From Portulaca oleracea (lineage: Eukaryota > Streptophyta > Magnoliopsida > Caryophyllales > Portulacaceae): a DNA stretch of 64,000 nucleotides. A program made the position numbers and the translations under genes. Under the pieces are notes generated by a model, which saw only the letters and a program-made list of their open reading frames with translations, was not told where the DNA came from and made no database searches. Below, piece by piece: positions 55,990 through 64,000 of the stretch. The stretch is taken from positions 11,052,501 through 11,116,500 of the forward strand of contig CM055876.1 in assembly GCA_029582165.1 (NCBI GenBank), written 5' to 3'. Position 1 is the first letter of the stretch; every line of letters begins with the position of its first letter.

Positions 55990-57370
55990 ATGGCGGGCGC
56001 TATTGTGAAGATTCCGGAGTTCGATGGGAAAGACTACGCATGGTGGAGGATGCGCGTTGAGGATGTGCTCCGCCAGCAAAGGTTACATCTTGCGATGGGT
56101 GATAAGCCAAAAGAGATGGAACTGAAGGATTGGGAAGAGCTTGATGGTCAGGCATTCAGTACGGTCAGGCTGACGCTAGCTCGGAACGTGGCTTTCAACG
56201 TCAAAGATCAGAAAACGACGAAAGATCTGCTCGAGGCTTTGCAAAACACATATTAGAAACCTTCGGCGGTGAACAAGGTATATGTGTTACGTTGTTTGTT
56301 TGAATTTAAGATGCATGAGTCTGGTGATATGCATGATAGTATGAATGAGTTGAATATGAAACTATCAAAATTAACCTCTGTGGGATTTAAGTTCGACGAT
56401 GAGATGAATGCTAATATACTATTGGCTACCCCACCTAAGTCTTAGGAAAATTTCGTGACTTCTGTATCTTGTTCAACTAAGAAGGATGAGAAACTGAAGT
56501 TTGGGGAAATTAGAGACTTGGTCCTGAATGAAAGTATTCGTAGGAAAGATTCCGATGTGTCTGAGTCTTCGGGGGATGCTTTGACTATTAGGGGTAGAAG
56601 GAATAGTGGGAGTTCGGGTCGGGGTCGACAAAAATCTAGAGGTCGAAACATGGAGCAAGTGTTGAGTTGGAACTGTGGTGATAGAGGTCATTTTTCGTAG
56701 GGATTGTCCCAAACCTAAGAAGAGCAGCCTTAATGACCAGGATTCTATATATTCTGTTGAGGATTTTGGTGATGCCCTAACTTTTAGTGTTGACAAGTCA
56801 GAAGGGGGTTGGGTGATAGATTCAGGCGCTTCGTTTCACTCTTCGTCTAGGAAGGAGGCCTTTAGCAATTTTGTGAGTGGGAGGTTTGGCAGGGTTAGGC
56901 TTGCAAACGGTCACAACCTAAAGGTGCTAGGAAGAGCTGATGTGAACATTAAAACTTCTAAGGGTGGAACTTGGAGGTTGAAGAATGTTCGGTATGTCCC
57001 GGGTCTGACCAAGAACCTTGTATTTGTGAGTCAACTAGATGAGGAGGGGTTCACGACGAGATTTGAAGATGGTCATTGGAGGGTAACGAAAGGATCTCTG
57101 ATAATTGCAAATGGCAAGAAAGAGGGGAAGCTATATTCTGTCATTGATAACTCTAACATGCCAGTTCATGCTCGGCAAAGGCGTGTTAGCTTCTCTGATG
57201 AGAGAAGGGAACCAGAAACGAGGAGGTTTCAAGTCGAGGCTACGGAAACGGATGATCAGCCGAGGAACGCATCTAACCTGCATGGGAATTCGACAAGTTC
57301 AACACGAGCTAAAATCTCGATCCAAAATTCCCCAAAGTTGTTGACGATGATGCGTATGTCGAAGTTGTAG
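55990..57370 (+). pseudogene. Copia gag and protease fused to a linker remnant
   Basis: Gag starts at the ATG at 55990 (MAGAIVKIPEFDGKDYAWWR), the UBN2/copia gag opening. Stops at 56256 and near 56444 interrupt it. The zinc knuckle is near 56670 (WNCGDRGHFSRDCPKPK, lacking the first Cys and split by a frameshift at 56697). The protease active site VIDSGASFHSSS lies near 56815, followed by VRYVPGLTKNLVFVSQL. The frame then joins a linker normally found at the end of integrase or the start of RT (RRVSFSDERREPETRRF). A deletion of most of pol is inferred. Confidence 0.9.
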
Positions 57371-57558
57371 GGGCGTGATCAGTTCAAGTGGGAGCCTGTT
57401 ACAAAAGGAGGAGTTGATGGGAGGTAACTGGTACCTCTGTTGATCTTTGCTGAACAAGATCGAGATGGATGCACTAGAGGATTCGAAGAGGTGTTGAAGT
57501 GGTGATTGATGATAATCGATGAAGGCTGCATTTACAATTGGTCTCCAAGTGGGAGATT

Positions 57559-58059
57559 GTTGGGTTGAATGTGGAGACCGATTTTGGGTTGGTCTGTATC
57601 TCTTGGGGAGCAAGGTAAAAGAGTTTGAGTGGGAATCAAGTTGTTGATTTGTTCCACTTCCTTTTTTGTAATTCCTTTGCTGTAGGGATTTTATTAATCC
57701 TAAAATTGTGTCAGCCTTGTACTATAAATAGAGCCTAGACGCTAGGTTTATTTGTATTGCAATTGAGATTGTTTCATCTTATACCACAAGAGATTGACCT
57801 GTAATCTTTGTGTTTCTGAGGGAGTTGTGTGAGGCTCAACTATGAGTGTTGAGTTCTCAGGTTGTAACTCTAGGAAGGTTGTGAGAGATTGTAGAGGTCT
57901 GGGAATCTCTGAAACACCGTTGTAATCCTCTGATAGTGCATCGTTCGTGGTTTTTTCCCGGTTTGGGGTTTTCCACGTTAATTCCTTGTGTCGAATCTTT
58001 ATTTATTTTTCCGCTCTTATTATTGTTTGTTTGCTAACTACGCCCTGAGAATCCTAACA
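57559..58059 (+). repeat. 3' LTR (501 bp) of the nested copia element
   Basis: Preceded by the purine tract AAGTGGGAGAT. TATAAATA lies at 57723. It ends at the TTCCG duplication. Confidence 0.96.
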
Positions 58060-58064
58060 TTCCG

Positions 58065-58637
58065 AGAATTTGTTAAGGAGGAGGAGGAGCAAACTGAAGC
58101 TCCAAGTGATGGTGGTCAACAGGGAACCCTCAGTCAAGATGAGGATTTTTGGAACAATCCAAAAATTGTAGAGGCCCTCGAAATATTGATGGATGCAATT
58201 GAGGGTGGGTTCCTCAATGACCCTATGTTTGATAACCAACAACCATCACCTACTACCTCCCCTCCTCCATCAAACCCTGCGAATGATGATTTTGATGAGC
58301 ATGTCAATCAAGTTATTAGTAATGTTGTCAATGAGATTATGATTGACTCTCAAGTAGAAGAACCAGCAGAAAACGAATCTGCAATTTTGCCAATTGTTGA
58401 TGAGCATGCCAACCAGGCTATGAATGATGATTTGGTGAAGAAAAAAAGTGATGAAGCTCCGAGGAAAAATGTGCATCCTGAACTACCTATAAAAAAGAAA
58501 CCAAACAGAAAAATAACACATATGCCTCACAGTATGTGTTCCCCCTACCGTGACCGTGTTGTAACGTTGAGAAAAAAATTTACTGCACGTGAAAGACAAT
58601 GTATTAGAATCATTTTTGCACGAGATGCTGACGATGA
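58065..58637 (+). CDS. Ulp1-like gene, exon 4, second part (acidic linker)
   Basis: The frame continues as EFVKEEEEQTEAPSDGG through an acidic, Pro/Ser-rich linker (PTTSPPPSNPAN, EPAENESAIL). A basic end follows (KKKPNRKITHMPHSMCSPYR). The exon stops before ATAAGT. Such long variable linkers separate the N-terminal region from the peptidase in these proteins. The open frame itself runs on to a stop at 58641 because the donor is changed. Confidence 0.65.
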
Positions 58638-58723
58638 ATAAGTATTTTTTTGGCCTTTTAGATTTTTATTTTTTGTTTAAATTTCATGTTGTTAATCGAA
58701 ATTATTTTTATTATATTTTACAG

Positions 58724-58904
58724 TGAGATTCTTGCAAGGACAAAGTGGGGGGAGCTCAATCGAAAAAATTTGAAATATCTTGTGTATAAGGAATCATATG
58801 TTGATGATGAGGTAGTTAATGAGTGGAGCAGGTTTTTAAATAATTTGGAGCTATACAGAAATATCTCTTCTGTATCTCGATTTTTCTTCACCTCAAACTG
58901 TGTG
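58724..58904 (+). CDS. Ulp1-like gene, exon 5
   Basis: After TTTTACAG the frame gives EILARTKWGELNRKNLKYLV and WSRFLNNLELYRN, ending TSNCV before GTGAGT. This 'vN.W...LN' segment immediately precedes the Ulp1 catalytic domain in related proteins. The previous donor is ATAAGT instead of GTAAGT. Confidence 0.65.
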
Positions 58905-59130
58905 GTGAGTAATTTATGAGCATTTGGGCATATTATTTTCATGTTATAAGCTTAGGTGTATAGATTTATGAGCAAAAGTGTTGGATGAGATGAGCATTTA
59001 GGTTGATGAGCATTAACGTTCTTTTGCATTTATGAGCTTTGATGTTCTAGATTATGAGTATAGTAGGTCAACTTGATGAGCATTTTTTAGAATTTTCGAT
59101 TTTGTGATTTTGGTTGTCATTTACTTACAG

Positions 59131-59250
59131 CAAAGCCTAGTTCTTGCTAATGGAAAAGACTCCAAACAAACATCAAGAGATTTCTTTGTGGAAATTGCAT
59201 CAAATGAATAGGTAGAGCAAGATCATATTGATCTTAAAAAGGTTGATGTG
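59131..59250 (+). CDS. Ulp1-like gene, exon 6, with in-frame stop
   Basis: Between TTACAG and GTAAGT. It reads QSLVLANGKDSKQTSRDFF, then an in-frame TAG at 59209, then VEQDHIDLKKVDV. The stop is a likely CAG-to-TAG change. Confidence 0.65.
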
Positions 59251-59334
59251 GTAAGTTTTGTCAATTATGTATTGGTTATAATCAATTATTTAATTTTTGA
59301 AACTAATTATATTCTTTTATGTTATTTATTTCAG

Positions 59335-59472
59335 ATTTTCATTCCAATTTGTGCCCATGAGCACTACTTTTTGTTCTGCTCAAACATCCCAAAACAAGAA
59401 AATTTAATCATCGACAATTTGATTGTCGATATGCCTCGAAAGAAAAGATATGGAACTTTGCCTCAACGTTCG
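59335..59472 (+). CDS. Ulp1-like gene, exon 7 (catalytic His and Asp)
   Basis: Between TTTCAG and GTAATA, 46 codons. IFIPICAHEHYFLFCSNIP carries the catalytic His of C48 peptidases (family form VPICHNEHWFL). IIDNLIVDMP supplies the Asp. It ends PQRS. The residues needed here are intact. Confidence 0.85.
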
Positions 59473-59962
59473 GTAATATTCTTTTTTAAACTTTTTCATG
59501 TTTGTTTTTTGTGAAATTCATTAAGTTCAACTGAGCATTGTTTTTGTAGGGTATGAGCATAATAGTTATATGTTATGAGCATAGTAGTTGCACAATATGA
59601 GCATTGGGCTTGTAGGTTATGAGCATGGGTGTTTTGATTCATGAGCATTATGGTTTTGTGTAATGAGCATTGTCATTATAAGTTATGAGCATCAACCTCT
59701 ATAGGTTATGAGCATTGATCTTTTAGGTTATGAGCATTAAAGTTGTAGGTCATGAACATTAAAGTTTTAGGTTATCAGCATTGGTCTTGTAGGTTATGAG
59801 CATAAAAGTATATACTTAAGCATTAAATTTGATTGTCAACATAACTTGAAAGAATAGATATGACACTTTGCCTCATCATTTGGTAATATTTTTTTAACTT
59901 TTTTTTCATGATCATTTTTTTTAATGTAAGCTAGTACACTTGGTTATTTCATGAAAACCAAG

Positions 59963-60135
59963 GTGTATGCTGGCTCAGAATCATACCCCAAAATAGAAGA
60001 TTTCAAACTTGGTTATGCCGACATGCCGTGGTTTACAAAGGATAACGACACTGATTGTGGTGTTTTTCTTATGAGGCATATGGAAACCTTTTTTGGGATG
60101 AAAATGATTGGCCATGCGACTTGGAGAAAGATAAT
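59963..60135 (+). CDS. Ulp1-like gene, exon 8 (catalytic Cys)
   Basis: VYAGSESYPKIEDFKLGYAD leads to DTDCGVFLMRHMETF, the Cys box. A one-base change in the T run at 60091-60096 shifts the frame. In the next frame it continues WDENDWPCDLEKDN, the expected family sequence, to the donor GTATGT. The acceptor AG at 59961-59962 is weak, and an exon may be missing before it. Confidence 0.8.
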
Positions 60136-60239
60136 GTATGTATCTCTTGCTCTCTCACAAAGCCTCCAATATTTTTTTTATTTATTTTTAATGACAAGTA
60201 TGGAATTCTTATACTTTTTTTTCTTGTCTGTAATTGCAG

Positions 60240-60344
60240 CAAAAACAAATTAATATGCTCAGAGTCGCATATGCAGACTTGTTGCTGACTTACGAACAAA
60301 TCCAATTGCGCAGCAAATTTACAAATTCTCCTATTGAAGAATAA
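60240..60344 (+). CDS. Ulp1-like gene, last exon
   Basis: After TTGCAG the frame gives QKQINMLRVAYADLLLTYEQ and ends IEE-stop at 60342-60344. The 'LR..YA..LL' helix is the usual end of plant Ulp1 domains. Phase agrees with exon 8 in the shifted frame. Confidence 0.75.
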   Translation, partial: QKQINMLRVAYADLLLTYEQIQLRSKFTNSPIEE

Positions 60345-60579
60345 GTTGAAAATGTCATGGTTCTGGAGTCGTCTGTTGTAGATGATTGTGCAGAATAGAG
60401 TAGTTGTATGTGTAGAAGAATGAGTGCTGATGAGGAGTGTGTCAAAGATGGTTGATCATCATCTGGGAACATGTACTTTAAATGTAATTGCACATTTGTC
60501 ACTTGGTTTAAATATATTTTGGTCAGATTCGATTGTACTAAATCTTGGCAAATGTTGTGGTTGATGCAATTATTAATTT

Positions 60580-62260
60580 CTATTAGCATAAAAGTATATA
60601 CGTTATGAGAAGGCTTGATGTATGCATTATGGGTATAACAGTTATATGCTATGAGCATTGTAGTTTTACAATATGAGCATTATGGTTTTGTGTAATGAGC
60701 ATTGTCATGATAGGTCATGAGCATTGACCTTGTATGTTATGAGCATTGTCATTATAAGTCATGAACATTGGCCATGTAGGTTATGAGCATAGGTGTTCTG
60801 AATCATGAGCATTATGGTTTTGTGTAATGAGCATTGTAATGATAAGTCATGAGCATTATCCTTTTAGGTTATGAGCATTAAAGTTGTAGATCATGAGCAT
60901 TGGCCTTGTATGTTATGAGCATTAAGGTTTTGTGTAATGAGCATTATCATTATAAGTCATGAGCATTAGTCTTGTAGGTTATGAGCATTGTCATTATAAG
61001 TCATGAGCATTCTCCATGTAGGTTATGAGCATTGTAATGATAGGTCATGAGCATTATGGTTTTGTGTAATGAGCATTGTAATGATAGATCATGAGCATTG
61101 GCCTTGTATCATATGAGCATTATGGTTTTGTGTAATGAGCATTGGCCATGTAAGTTATGAGCATTGTTATTATAAGTCATGAGCATTGGCCTCGTATCAT
61201 ATGAGCATTGTAATGATAGGTCATGAGCATTATGGCTTTGTGTAATGAGCATTGTAATGATAGATCATGAGCATTGGCGTTGTATCATATGGGCATTAAA
61301 GTTGTAGGTCATGATATCATATGAGCATTAAAGTTGTAGGTCATGATCATTGGTCTTGTACGATATGAGCATCATGGTTTTGTGTAATGAGCATTATCAT
61401 TATAAGTCATGAGCATTTGTTATATAGATTTATGAGCATTAAAGTTCTAGATCATGAGCATTGGCCTTGTATGTTATTAGCATTATGGTTGTGTAATGAG
61501 CATTATCATTATAAGTCATGAGCATTCGTCTTGTAGGTTATGAGCATTGTCATTATAAGTCCTGAGCTTTGTCCATGTACGTTATGAGCATTGTAATGAT
61601 AAGTCATGAGCATTATTATGGTTTTGTGTAATGAGCATTGTAATGATAGATCATGAGCATTGGCCTTGTATCATATGAGCATTAAAGTTGTAGGTCATGA
61701 GTATAGGCCATGATTGGCCATGAGCATTATCATTATAAGTCATGAGCATTGTAATGATAGGTCATGAGCATTGCCATTATTAGTCATGAGCATTATTATT
61801 GGAGCATTATTATGGTTTTGTGTAATGAGTATTGTAATGATAGATCATGAGCATTGGCCTTTGTATTATATGAGCATTAAAGTTGTAGGTCATGAGTATT
61901 GGCCATGTAGGTTATGAGCATTGTAATGATAGGTCATGAGCATTATCATTCTAAGCCATGAGCATTCGTCTTGTAGGTTATGAGCATTGTCATTATAAGT
62001 CATGAGCATTATTATTGGAGCATTATTATGGTTTTGTGCAATGAGCATTGTAATGATAGGTCATGAGCATTATGGTTTTGTGTAATGAGCATTGTAATGA
62101 TAGATCATGAGCATTGGCCTTGTATCATATGAGCATTATGGTTTTATATAATGAGCATTGTCATTGGTCTTGTGTAATGAGCCTTGTCATTATAAGTCAT
62201 GAGCATTATAAGTCATCATCATTGTCATTATATGTAATGAGCATTGTATTTACATATATG
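60580..62260 (+). repeat. Main ATGAGCAT satellite array, about 1.7 kb
   Basis: Roughly 70 tandem units of about 22 bp in several subtypes, for example TTATGAGCATTGTCATTATA, TCATGAGCATTGGCCTTGTA, TTATGAGCATTATGGTTTTG and TAATGAGCATTGTAATGATA. The subtypes recur in changing order. There is no gene within. It lies between the protease gene and the transposase gene. Confidence 0.95.
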
Positions 62261-62954
62261 ATTATACTACTAATTGTGTTTTCAAACATAACTTTAAAAT
62301 ATAGTCAATATTGCTAATATTGATGGGGATATGGATGAACATCATGTGAAGATATGCCTGACATGCTTTGTTGGAGCAGTTGGGTGAATGAGACAAAATT
62401 GGGACTCTGCATTGTCAATTTAAAATAAAGTTACTATATATTCAAATTTTTTAATTTCAAATATGTATTTGGTTGGTTTTGGTACTTGTGACATAGCACT
62501 TTCCACTGTGGTAAATGTTTGGTGTTGAGTTTGTTGCTCTTGTTCTTGTCTTTCCTGTTGCTGCTGTTGTTTTCTTCTTGTTGTAGTTTCCTGTGAAGAC
62601 ATTTTCAATATGTTCTGAGCATAAACATTATAGTATATGAATAATGTTGTTCACACTTATTTGAGCATAAATGTATGATGATGAGCATAGTAGTAATAGG
62701 TTATGAGTATTTTCTCTTGAGGCATATTAGCATAGTACGTGTTTGATATGTGTATGATGATGAGCAATGAAGTTCAAGTTTATGAGCATATTTACCTTCC
62801 TTGTTTCTGCTGCTCTTTTCCTCCCTCTTGCTATGTTTGCCATTTTTTCAGTTGTTGATTTTCTTCTAATGTTACTCTCACCCTTTTGCCTTGATTTTTT
62901 GGGATTTAAGACAACTGTTTCATTGTCTATATGGTGCTCCTCAACGTCATGGTT
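62261..62954 (-). other. 3' part or flank of the transposase gene
   Basis: After the stop at 62955 the minus strand continues open in basic sequence (KKSRQKGESNIRRKS, ARGRKRAAETRK), which may be the original C-terminus if the stop is secondary. A Gln-rich frame (62608-62420) could be a further exon. ATGAGCAT units lie at 62615-62790. Confidence 0.4.
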
Positions 62955-63777
62955 CTAGACATCTTCTGATTCAGATACAACCAATCCTTCATTCTGTATT
63001 TGTTGTTTAACTTGTGTCAAATTGTCTTCAATTATTTTCCTTGCTTCTTCATTTTTGGCACTTGCTGAAATAACTGAATTATATTTTCTCTTCCTTTGCG
63101 TCCTCCACACTGCTGGTGGTGTTGAAGCCCCTTTTTTTGTTGTGTTTTCTTGGTCTTCTTGGGGTCTAATGCTTTTCGTCCATCTTGGTGTCATATATTT
63201 TGTTGGCATAACTTCAACACAATTTAAGTCGTAAACCCTCAAAGAATGTGAGCATAATATGCCTGTTTCTTGAAACCCCATGCAGGTGCATTGTATATCA
63301 TGTGACAACTTGTTGAAACTCACCAAATACTTATATTGAGGCTTCACGCGATGCCAAATGTTGTAAGTCTCATATTCATCACAAGATTCTGCTTGGGAAT
63401 GGAGGTACGTATGAATTCGCTTGTATTCTTTCTCAAATTCTGTGTAGATGTTGGGTGTGTATATGTTTGCAGCTTGAATCAACATAGGTATATCATTCAA
63501 TGTCATTTCTGGAATCCCCTGTCCACTTTTGAAGTTAAGTGTGTTTTCATTACTTCTCCATTCATGAACTACATCGTTGAATATATGGAAAAATTCAACT
63601 AAAGTAGTAGTTGCATGTAGTCTTTTCCTGAGTGAACTGTTTGTTGACTCACTCCGTTGCGAAGACAATATACCTCCTGAAAAGAACTGTTTGTTGTAAG
63701 CTGGACACCATTTTTCCCTAAGACCATATAACCTTTTCAACCACTCGTCCTCTTTGCAGTCATATTCTTCCATCAAA
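62955..63777 (-). CDS. FAR1-type Mutator transposase, C-terminal exon with SWIM zinc finger
   Basis: The exon follows the minus-strand acceptor CATGTCAG at 63778. It reads LMEEYDCKEDEWLKRLYGLR, EKWCPAYNKQFFSGGILSSQ and RSESTNSSLRKRLHATTTL, the end of the FAR1/MULE transposase domain. HNIF/VVHEWRS-type helices follow. The SWIM finger IQCTCMGFQETGILCSH (CxC...CxH) lies near 63290, then PTKYMTPRWTKS. It stops at 62955 after a charged tail. The DDE catalytic residues lie in upstream exons beyond the window. The exon is open for 273 codons with no damage, so this gene may be intact. Confidence 0.9.
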
Positions 63778-64000
63778 CTGACATGGGAAAATTGAAGATT
63801 TTATCAACATAGTAGATCTAGATTATGAGCATAAGATTCATGAGCATTATGATTTTATGGAATGATATTGTCGTTCTAGGTCATGAGCATAGGGGTTTAG
63901 ATTTCATGAGCATTAACGTTTTTATGTAATGAGCATTGTCATTCTAAGTCTTGAGCATAGGAGTTTAGAATAATGAGCATTCTGATTTTACGCAATGAGC
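63778..64000 (-). repeat. Intron of the transposase gene with ATGAGCAT units
   Basis: From 63820 to the window end, TTATGAGCATAAGATTCATG-type units recur on the plus strand, as in the protease introns. The upstream transposase exon is outside the window. Confidence 0.85.

Larger units (their letters stand above)
55437..58059 (+). mobile_element. Non-autonomous Ty1/copia element in the Ulp1-like exon, 2623 bp
   Basis: Two 501-bp LTRs (55437-55937, 57559-58059) open TGTTAGGTTGAATGTGG / TGTTGGGTTGAATGTGG and close CTGAGAATCCTAACA. An exact 5-bp duplication TTCCG lies at 55432-55436 and 58060-58064. It has a primer site at 55940 and a purine tract at about 57548-57558. The interior has gag and protease only; integrase, RT and RNase H are deleted. 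The LTRs differ at few positions by eye, so the insertion is fairly recent. Confidence 0.97.
58905..59950 (+). repeat. ATGAGCAT repeats in downstream introns, with a duplicated exon end
   Basis: Repeats occupy 58910-59095 and 59525-59830. In addition 59831-59925 is a diverged copy of 59421-59515 (end of exon 7 with its donor and the intron start): GATTGTC(G/A)A and CTTTGCCTCA(A/T)C are shared. Confidence 0.85.
52587..60344 (+). pseudogene. Ulp1-like cysteine protease gene (SUMO protease family), multi-exon, disrupted
   Basis: Proposed exons are 52587-52682, 53045-53652, 54346-54684, 55282-55436 plus 58065-58637, 58724-58904, 59131-59250, 59335-59472, 59963-60135 and 60240-60344. Phases agree and the junctions follow GT-AG except one. 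The peptidase half keeps a His region (ICAHEHYFLF), an Asp (IIDNLIV) and the Cys box DTDCGVFLMRH. Ulp1 enzymes cut SUMO or related conjugates. This branch is common as a passenger of plant Mutator elements. Disruptions are the copia insertion, a stop TAG at 59209, a changed donor at 58638 and frameshifts at T runs near 53450 and 60093. Alternative exon choices are possible. Confidence 0.8.
51605..64000. mobile_element. Large Mutator-like element carrying Ulp1-like and FAR1-type genes, right end outside window
   Basis: Plausible left end at 51605-51650 (GGGTGCAGGGAGCATTGTGT). Inside are a plus-strand Ulp1-like gene, a FAR1-type transposase on the minus strand and abundant ATGAGCAT repeats. Mutator-like elements with both a transposase and a Ulp1 protease are known in plants. 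The right terminus and target duplication lie beyond 64000, so the boundary is inferred. A copia element is nested at 55437-58059. Confidence 0.65.

Noticed and set aside
60580..62260. CRISPR-like array
   Set aside because: Units are about 22 bp, degenerate and contiguous, with no constant repeat and unique spacers. The context is a plant Mutator-like element.

Overview
This is a eudicot-like plant nuclear window made almost entirely of nested transposable elements. I see no intact host gene, no rRNA or tRNA gene and no CRISPR array. The plant assignment rests on plant-type LINE, Ty1/copia and Ty3/gypsy (Tat lineage) proteins, FAR1-type and MuDR-type Mutator transposases, plant mobile domain (PMD) ORFs, Stowaway, Tourist and CACTA elements, and an Arabidopsis-type telomere repeat (CCCTAAA). 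The species cannot be named from the sequence alone.

Layout. 1-3447: decayed L1-type LINE on the minus strand, cut by the window edge. 3505-10540: an element with long inverted arms, full of GATGTCC-type short repeats, carrying nested Ty1/copia and LTR debris (4778-8327). 10551-12155: complex microsatellites and a cluster of related MITEs. 12626-26802: a Ty3/gypsy Tat-lineage element that landed inside another copy of that MITE. It has a deleted 5' end, a broken polyprotein with two RNase H domains, antisense PMD ORFs and a 17-copy near-palindromic 18-mer. 28200-38950: a Ty1/copia element split by a 6.4-kb minus-strand non-autonomous LTR element (30668-37062, target duplication GGGTG). 39333-39717: an FtsH protease gene fragment beside a Stowaway MITE. 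39970-44065: a degenerate MuDR-type Mutator gene. 44493-46387: a Mutator-type MITE and a CACTA element inside an (AAT)n tract. 47040-50660: a FAR1-type Mutator remnant with a 0.9-kb tandem duplication and GTGGTCA-type repeats. 50666-51231: a Tourist MITE and a GC-rich dispersed repeat.

The most distinctive part is 51605-64000. It looks like a large Mutator-like element carrying a multi-exon Ulp1-like SUMO protease gene on the plus strand (52587-60344) and a FAR1-type transposase with a SWIM zinc finger on the minus strand (62955-63777, continuing beyond the window). The introns of both genes and the 1.7 kb between them are built from the same roughly 22-bp unit centred on ATGAGCAT. The protease gene is broken by a 2.6-kb copia element (55437-58059, target duplication TTCCG), an in-frame stop, a changed splice donor and two single-base frameshifts in T runs.

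The genes do not form a cellular pathway. They are replication and mobility genes of separate elements: gag, protease, integrase, reverse transcriptase and RNase H for the retroelements, and transposases plus accessory protease or PMD genes for the others. All calls come from reading the sequence by eye. Family names rest on motif recognition, not on database searches.
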